A stretch of DNA of 10,490 bases from Planctomycetota bacterium (GTDB lineage: Bacteria; Planctomycetota; Phycisphaerae; Phycisphaerales; UBA1924). The notes under the pieces were generated by a model. It ran no database searches and had not been told where the DNA came from. It saw only the letters and a program-made list of their open reading frames with translations. This document shows, piece after piece, positions 7,179 through 10,490 of this stretch (its first letter is position 1; each line of letters begins with the position of its first letter). A program made the position numbers and the translations under genes. The stretch is taken from contig JAEYVB010000308.1 of assembly GCA_023429345.1 (NCBI GenBank), forward strand, positions 1 to 10,490, read 5' to 3'.

Positions 7179-7781
7179 TCAGCGGGCGCGGCTCGCCGCC
7201 TTCGAGCGGCCCCCGGCGCGCGAGCCGGATGCGGCGCCAGTCCGGGGGCTGGAGCGCGAAGATTGTGACGCTCGCCGGGCACCACTCTTGGAGCCGGAAC
7301 GCCGGGAGGCTTGCGCTGCGGAGCTGCGACCCCGGCCGGCGGAGCCTGAAGGACGCCTGGACGTCGAGCCGGAGCCGCTGTTCGCCGAACCGCGCGACCG
7401 GGCAGCCGTGGTTCTGCCCGCTTTCGTGCTCCGACCGGAGGAGCGGGGGCGGTCGTTCTGATCGTTGCCGATGGCATCCGTGTTCACGCTCTCAGCACTG
7501 ATGAGTTTGTTGAAGTTGCTCTGCTGGCCCCGGGCGGTGCGATCCTGGTAGACGAAGACGAGGTTGTTGTCGTCAAACTTGCGGAAAAAATCGTTCCAGG
7601 AGATGTGCTCCAGCGACCCCTCGCCGGAGTAGCCGGGGAAGTCGAGGCGGATGATTCCGGGGTCGCCCTTGCCGCGGCCGCCGCGGGTGCGCTTCACCGC
7701 CGCCGGCTCGCCCCCTCGTCCTTCGGCCCACTCGCGGATGGTGTCGTGATCGGTCGTGTAGTGCGTGCGGCGTGCGGGCAT
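7179..7781 (-). CDS. small conserved protein with a histone-like Arg/Ser-rich tail
   Basis: A 200-residue protein on the minus strand. Residues 5-93 (THYTTDHDTIREWAEGRGG..., GIIRLDFPGYSGEGSLEHIS, WNDFFRKFDDNNLVFVYQDR) match from memory a small family of about 100 residues. That family is often auto-annotated as 1,4-alpha-glucan branching enzyme although it has no such catalytic domain; its real role is unknown to me. From residue 111 on comes a 90-residue tail with 20 Arg, 3 Lys, 26 Ser and no acidic residue. It is surely disordered and suited to binding DNA, RNA or another polyanion, like bacterial histone-H1-like tails. The start is ATG at 7779-7781, read on the minus strand, with AAGGAG (complement of 7789-7794) 7 bases ahead. 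The gene is convergent with polA (29 bases apart) and divergent from the BlaI-type repressor gene. An overlapping plus-strand frame rich in Glu/Pro/Arg is its mirror image and is not called. Confidence 0.82.
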   Translation of the reverse strand: MPARRTHYTTDHDTIREWAEGRGGEPAAVKRTRGGRGKGDPGIIRLDFPGYSGEGSLEHISWNDFFRKFDDNNLVFVYQDRTARGQQSNFNKLISAESVNTDAIGNDQNDRPRSSGRSTKAGRTTAARSRGSANSGSGSTSRRPSGSAGRGRSSAAQASRRSGSKSGARRASQSSRSSPRTGAASGSRAGGRSKAASRAR

Positions 7782-7957
7782 GACTGCTCTCCTTTCTCGT
7801 GTCGGCCACGATAGAGCGGGCGCTTCTGGGATCGATTGCCGACGGGCGATTCATGAAAGCCGACGGACGGGCGGGGTGTGGCCATCCTGATGAGTGCCCA
7901 GCCCCCTCGCGGTGTTTCAGTACAGAAAAAATATTCGAGGTGACGGACGGGCGAGGG

Positions 7958-7986
7958 TTGACACTCTACGACAAGTGTAGTAGTTT
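7958..7986 (+). promoter_or_regulatory. promoter of the blaI-blaR1-like operon
   Basis: A perfect TTGACA -35 box (7958-7963) is followed after 17 bases by TAGTTT (7981-7986), a weaker -10. The predicted start of transcription, near 7993, falls inside the second dyad. The first dyad fills the spacer and the start of the -10, so a bound dimer would block RNA polymerase. Confidence 0.65.
7966..7983 (+). promoter_or_regulatory. BlaI/MecI-type operator dyad 1
   Basis: CTACGACAAGTGTAGTAG is an imperfect 18-bp palindrome with seven of nine half-site pairs matching around the centre 7974/7975 (CTAC-ACA against TGT-GTAG). It resembles the known BlaI/MecI operator pattern, in which TACA and TGTA half sites are separated by a short centre. 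It lies between the -35 and -10 boxes and is almost repeated 22 bases downstream. Confidence 0.65.
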
Positions 7987-7987
7987 T

Positions 7988-8005
7988 CAACGACAGGTGT
8001 AGTAG
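7988..8005 (+). promoter_or_regulatory. BlaI/MecI-type operator dyad 2
   Basis: CAACGACAGGTGTAGTAG repeats dyad 1. Sixteen bases (7990-8005) match 7968-7983 with a single difference, and six of nine palindrome pairs hold. The 22-base offset places both dyads on nearly the same face of the helix, which favours cooperative binding of two repressor dimers. It covers the predicted transcript start, just upstream of the ribosome-binding site AAGGAG (8012-8017). Confidence 0.6.
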
Positions 8006-8024
8006 GCCCGCAAGGAGCGATCGG

Positions 8025-8411
8025 ATGGGTGCACCGACACCGGAACCAGGGGCGGCGGAGCTCGAGGTGCTGAAAGCCCTCTGGGATGCCGGCCCGAGCA
8101 CCGTTCGGCAGGTCCTGGACACCCTGCACGCCAGGGGCAGGAGGCTGGCGTACACCACCGTCCTGACCTTTCTCACCCGGCTCGAGCAGAAGGGGTACGT
8201 CGCCAGCGACCGCTCCGGTCAGGCGTACATCTACCGTGCCAAAGTATCCCGGGAGCGGGTCGTCGGGTCGCGGCTGCGGGCCATGGTCGAGCAGCTCTAC
8301 GACGGGGCGGCGGGGCCGTTGGCGTTGCACCTGATGGAAAGCCAACGCTTCACGCCGGATGAGCTGGAGCAACTCCAGAAACTGATCGATCGGCTGGAAC
8401 GGGACGCCTGA
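8025..8411 (+). CDS. BlaI/MecI-family transcriptional repressor
   Basis: A 128-residue winged-helix repressor of the BlaI/MecI (penicillinase repressor) family, cytoplasmic and dimeric. Residues 8-75 form the DNA-binding domain: GAAELEVLKALWDAGPSTVRQVLD, then the recognition region with YTTVLTFLTRLEQKGYV, then the wing ASDRSGQAYIYRA. Residues from about 85 to the end form the dimerisation helices, including SQRFTPDELEQLQKLIDRL. In characterised members the membrane sensor triggers cleavage in this C-terminal part, which releases the repressor from DNA. The length is normal. ATG 8025 has AAGGAG (8012-8017) at 7 bases. It is the first gene of an operon with the M56 protease gene 62 bases downstream, and it is probably self-repressed through the two dyads in its promoter. 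No beta-lactamase or penicillin-binding-protein gene is adjacent, so the target may be only the operon itself or genes elsewhere. Confidence 0.93.
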   Translation: MGAPTPEPGAAELEVLKALWDAGPSTVRQVLDTLHARGRRLAYTTVLTFLTRLEQKGYVASDRSGQAYIYRAKVSRERVVGSRLRAMVEQLYDGAAGPLALHLMESQRFTPDELEQLQKLIDRLERDA

Positions 8412-8473
8412 GCAGAACGCTTGCGGAAAGCGACGGCTCGCCCGGACGAGCATCGCCACAGGAAGGGCACCGG

Positions 8474-10486
8474 ATGGACCTGCTGACGACCGACATCCTG
8501 TGGCGCGCCGCCCTGGCGCTCGTGCCGGTGGCTCTCCTGGTCTGGGTGGCCTGCCGGGTCCTGCCGCTGCGGGCAACCACCCGACACGGGATGTGGTCCG
8601 TTGTCTTGGTCGTAATGCTCATGGCCCCCCTGGCACCCGCCTTGCCGCTGCGGGGCTGGGGGGCCGGTCTCTCACAGACTCTTTCCGGGGCCTGGGAGCG
8701 GACCCGGACAGCGGCGGTCGCCGTGTGGGCATCCGGCCGGATGCCGATCGTTGATCGATCTGCGTCCTCAGCCGACCGAAACGTGGTGCAGGTTCCGGTC
8801 ATTGTGCCCCCGGCACCGGAGGTCACGCGAAATGTGCCGGCGCCTTTGCTGTGGAACCCACGAGCAGCATCGGAAGGTTTGGTTTCAACGTTCGCCGTTC
8901 GGCCGCGGCAGGCCGAGGTGCCGACGCGCTCGACCCCGCAGCATTCAGAGACAGCCCAGGCACCGGCCGCCGCCATGGCCCGGCTGCGCCCCGGTCCTGA
9001 TCGCGTGAAGATTCGTACTGAAGCTTCCCATCAGGTGTTCTCAAGGGACACGGTTCGGCGGCCGGAAGGACAGCCATCCGGTCAGGTTCCACGGCCGTCA
9101 GCTCTCGGACAGGATCGAGCTCTCGTCACGGCAAGGGATCAGGTGGTAACGACGGCGGCTAACCCGCCTGCAACCGCGTCGAAGGAGTCGATCGCGGAAG
9201 CAGCAAGGGAGTCCGCACTGCCCGCCTGGCGCCTGTACACGGATCAAGCGGTCGCGGTGCTCCAGGGGATGCCGGTGATACCCCGGGCGATCTGGCTCTG
9301 CGGTGCGGTTGGGATCGTGCTGCTGATGGCGCTGCAGGTGCTGGTGTGCCGCCTCAGGCTCCGGGGCAGCTTTGCGGCCCCCGATGCCGTTGGTGCGTTG
9401 GTCGCGGGCGCCGCGCGTGATCTCGGGATTCGGCGGGTGCCCCGCGTGATCATGGTCCCGGATCGGGTCTCGCCGATGATCTGGTGCGGCGTCCGCCCCA
9501 GGCTGGTGCTGCCGGCCGAGCTCTGGGACGAACTGGATGATCTTGGCCGGCGTGCGGTCGTGCATCACGAGCTCGCACATCTGAAACGGCGGGACCACTG
9601 GCTGTGCTGGGTGGAGATGGGGGCCTGCATCGTGTATTGGTGGCACCCGCTCGTTTGGTGGGTGCGGCTACAGATTCGGGAAGAGGCGGACCTCTGCTGC
9701 GACGCGTGGGTGACGGCGATGATGCCGCGCCAGCGTCGGGCCTACGCGGAGGCGTTGCTACATACGCAGAAGTTTCTCGGCGGTGCGCGCGTGCCGCCGA
9801 CCATGGCTGGACTAGGCGTCATCAGCGGGGGCGCCAAGCGATTTGCAAGGAGACTGACGATGGTGATGACGCAGCGATCCCGGCCTCAGCGGAGCTTCTC
9901 CGGTGTGGTCATGGCAATCCTGGTTGGCGTCGCGGGGATGGCCTCCGCGGCGCTGGCGTGCCCGCCAGAGGACGAGGAGAAGGCGCGGCAGGCCCGGCAT
10001 CAGGCGGAGCACCGGGCGGCCTTTATGCAGGTGCAGCCCACACCACCCAGGCCTCCGCGGCCCGCCCAGGCCCCCCGAGCGGCCGCGGCACCGCGGCCGC
10101 CGAAGCCGCCCACGGCGACCATCGCGCCCCGAGCGCGCGGAGTGGTGATCGCCCCCGAAAGCGGCGGTCACGGCGAGGAACACGATGCGAGCACGTTCGA
10201 GCGCCATATGCGGGAGCGGGGTCAGGTGCAGATCTCGCGATCCCCGGCCGCACCGCGAGCGAGGAGCATCGACCCGCAGTCCGGCGGCACCGATGGCAGG
10301 CTGGAGCAGCTGGAGCGCCGCATGGACCGGATGGAGGAGCGGATCGACCGGATGATCGAGCGGCTCGCCGGATGCGCACCCCTCACCCCACCTCGCCGCG
10401 CCATCCGGGGCGGGGCAGCCTGCGACCGGGCGACCTCGGCCTCGGCCTGCTCGTTCGCCTCCAGGAGCGCCTGTTCGAGCGCGTGA
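8474..10486 (+). CDS. M56/BlaR1-family membrane metalloprotease sensor
   Basis: A predicted 670-residue membrane zinc protease of the BlaR1/MecR1 (M56) family, partner of the upstream repressor. Helices lie at about 8-30, 38-59, 271-296 and 478-499. Between the last two is the cytoplasmic protease domain with the zinc motif HELAH (365-369) and the block EEADLCCDAWV. There the usual Glu two residues before the Cys pair appears to be Asp406, so the third ligand may be Asp406, Glu403 or Glu404. The loop between helices 2 and 3 is about 210 residues, rich in Pro/Ala/Arg and probably periplasmic. After helix 4 comes a Pro/Ala-rich stretch (about 515-555), then a coiled coil (LEQLERRMDRMEERIDRMIE). 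There is no penicillin-binding sensor domain, so a beta-lactam signal is unlikely. ATG 8474 has AGGAAGG (8460-8466) at 7 bases. The last ~36 residues (from about 10378) are Ser/Ala/Cys-rich and doubtful; the true end may differ. Confidence 0.85.
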   Translation: MDLLTTDILWRAALALVPVALLVWVACRVLPLRATTRHGMWSVVLVVMLMAPLAPALPLRGWGAGLSQTLSGAWERTRTAAVAVWASGRMPIVDRSASSADRNVVQVPVIVPPAPEVTRNVPAPLLWNPRAASEGLVSTFAVRPRQAEVPTRSTPQHSETAQAPAAAMARLRPGPDRVKIRTEASHQVFSRDTVRRPEGQPSGQVPRPSALGQDRALVTARDQVVTTAANPPATASKESIAEAARESALPAWRLYTDQAVAVLQGMPVIPRAIWLCGAVGIVLLMALQVLVCRLRLRGSFAAPDAVGALVAGAARDLGIRRVPRVIMVPDRVSPMIWCGVRPRLVLPAELWDELDDLGRRAVVHHELAHLKRRDHWLCWVEMGACIVYWWHPLVWWVRLQIREEADLCCDAWVTAMMPRQRRAYAEALLHTQKFLGGARVPPTMAGLGVISGGAKRFARRLTMVMTQRSRPQRSFSGVVMAILVGVAGMASAALACPPEDEEKARQARHQAEHRAAFMQVQPTPPRPPRPAQAPRAAAAPRPPKPPTATIAPRARGVVIAPESGGHGEEHDASTFERHMRERGQVQISRSPAAPRARSIDPQSGGTDGRLEQLERRMDRMEERIDRMIERLAGCAPLTPPRRAIRGGAACDRATSASACSFASRSACSSA

Positions 10487-10490
10487 AGGT
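10372..10490 (+). CDS. possible start of a further gene, or frameshifted continuation (partial)
   Basis: From ATG 10372, in the +2 frame relative to the protease gene, an open frame runs off the window. Its later part reads GDLGLGLLVRLQERLFERVK, which looks like an amphipathic protein helix, while the protease frame here is Ser/Ala/Cys-rich. It could be the next gene of the operon, overlapping the protease gene by 115 bases, or the real continuation of the protease after a frameshift. No Shine-Dalgarno sequence is evident before ATG 10372. An antisense frame is also open here, so the call is weak. Confidence 0.25.
   Translation, partial: MRTPHPTSPRHPGRGSLRPGDLGLGLLVRLQERLFERVK

Larger units (their letters stand above)
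7782..8024. promoter_or_regulatory. divergent control region between the basic-tailed gene and blaI
   Basis: This 243-base gap must hold promoters for both genes. The plus-strand promoter and dyads near 7958-8005 are described separately. For the minus-strand gene, TATCGT (complement of 7808-7813) is a possible -10 with no good -35. The 12-mer GACGGACGGGCG occurs twice, at 7862-7873 and 7942-7953, 80 bases apart, with a partial third copy (GACGGGCG) at 7841-7848. An 8-base palindrome TTCATGAA lies at 7850-7857. No open frame is worth calling. Confidence 0.5.

Noticed and set aside
7170..7197. GGCGAGC/GCTCGCC inverted repeat between polA and the convergent gene
   Set aside because: A 7-bp stem with a 14-base loop and no T run on either side is too weak to call a bidirectional terminator.
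7168..7461. Plus-strand frame rich in Glu/Pro/Arg after polA
   Set aside because: It is the mirror of the Arg/Ser-rich tail of the minus-strand gene, which has a good ribosome-binding site and a conserved N-terminal domain.
8025..10486. Beta-lactam resistance operon
   Set aside because: The regulator pair is BlaI/BlaR1-like, but there is no beta-lactamase or penicillin-binding gene and no penicillin-binding sensor domain, so a resistance role is not supported.

Overview
The window is high-GC chromosomal DNA (roughly two thirds G+C by eye) from what looks like a planctomycete, most likely of the Phycisphaerae lineage. That is an inference from gene content, not a phylogenetic result. The pointers are a secreted protein with a VPLP-type PEP-CTERM sorting tail, a BlaI/M56 regulator pair whose sensor lacks a penicillin-binding domain, and a small glucan-branching-enzyme-like protein with a basic tail. 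No rRNA, tRNA, CRISPR array, insertion sequence or integrase is visible.

Layout. Bases 1-126 hold no convincing gene. A flavodoxin-fold NAD(P)H-dependent FMN reductase follows (127-672), then a 261-base gap and a complete citrate synthase (934-2157). A three-helix MscS-type mechanosensitive channel (2263-3195) is followed by a GC-rich hairpin and a good sigma70-like promoter (3294-3322). This promoter drives an exosortase-sorted surface protein (3374-4024), which is closed by a textbook intrinsic terminator (4061-4090). A full-length DNA polymerase I (4171-7149) with intact 5'-nuclease, proofreading and polymerase motifs ends 29 bases from a convergent minus-strand gene (7179-7781). That gene encodes a conserved ~100-residue domain with a 90-residue Arg/Ser-rich tail. 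A 243-base divergent region then leads to a BlaI/MecI-family repressor (8025-8411) and an M56/BlaR1-family membrane metalloprotease (8474-10486).

How the genes work together. The first five plus-strand genes look like single transcription units, with gaps of 105-261 bases between them and some individual promoter-like elements. They have unrelated housekeeping roles: redox, TCA cycle, osmotic protection, surface protein and DNA repair/replication. The one clear functional unit is the blaI-blaR1-like pair. Two near-identical dyads sit directly over the TTGACA promoter upstream of the repressor, so the repressor is predicted to shut off its own operon until the membrane protease inactivates it. 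The signal is unknown because no beta-lactam-binding domain is present.

The least certain part is the last ~115 bases. There the protease's annotated reading frame turns into low-quality sequence while other frames look more protein-like, so the true 3' end of that gene is unresolved. I see no clearly new multi-gene system. The best leads are the operator/promoter architecture, the atypical sensor, the basic-tailed minus-strand protein and a CTAGAGTGG motif repeated upstream of genes.
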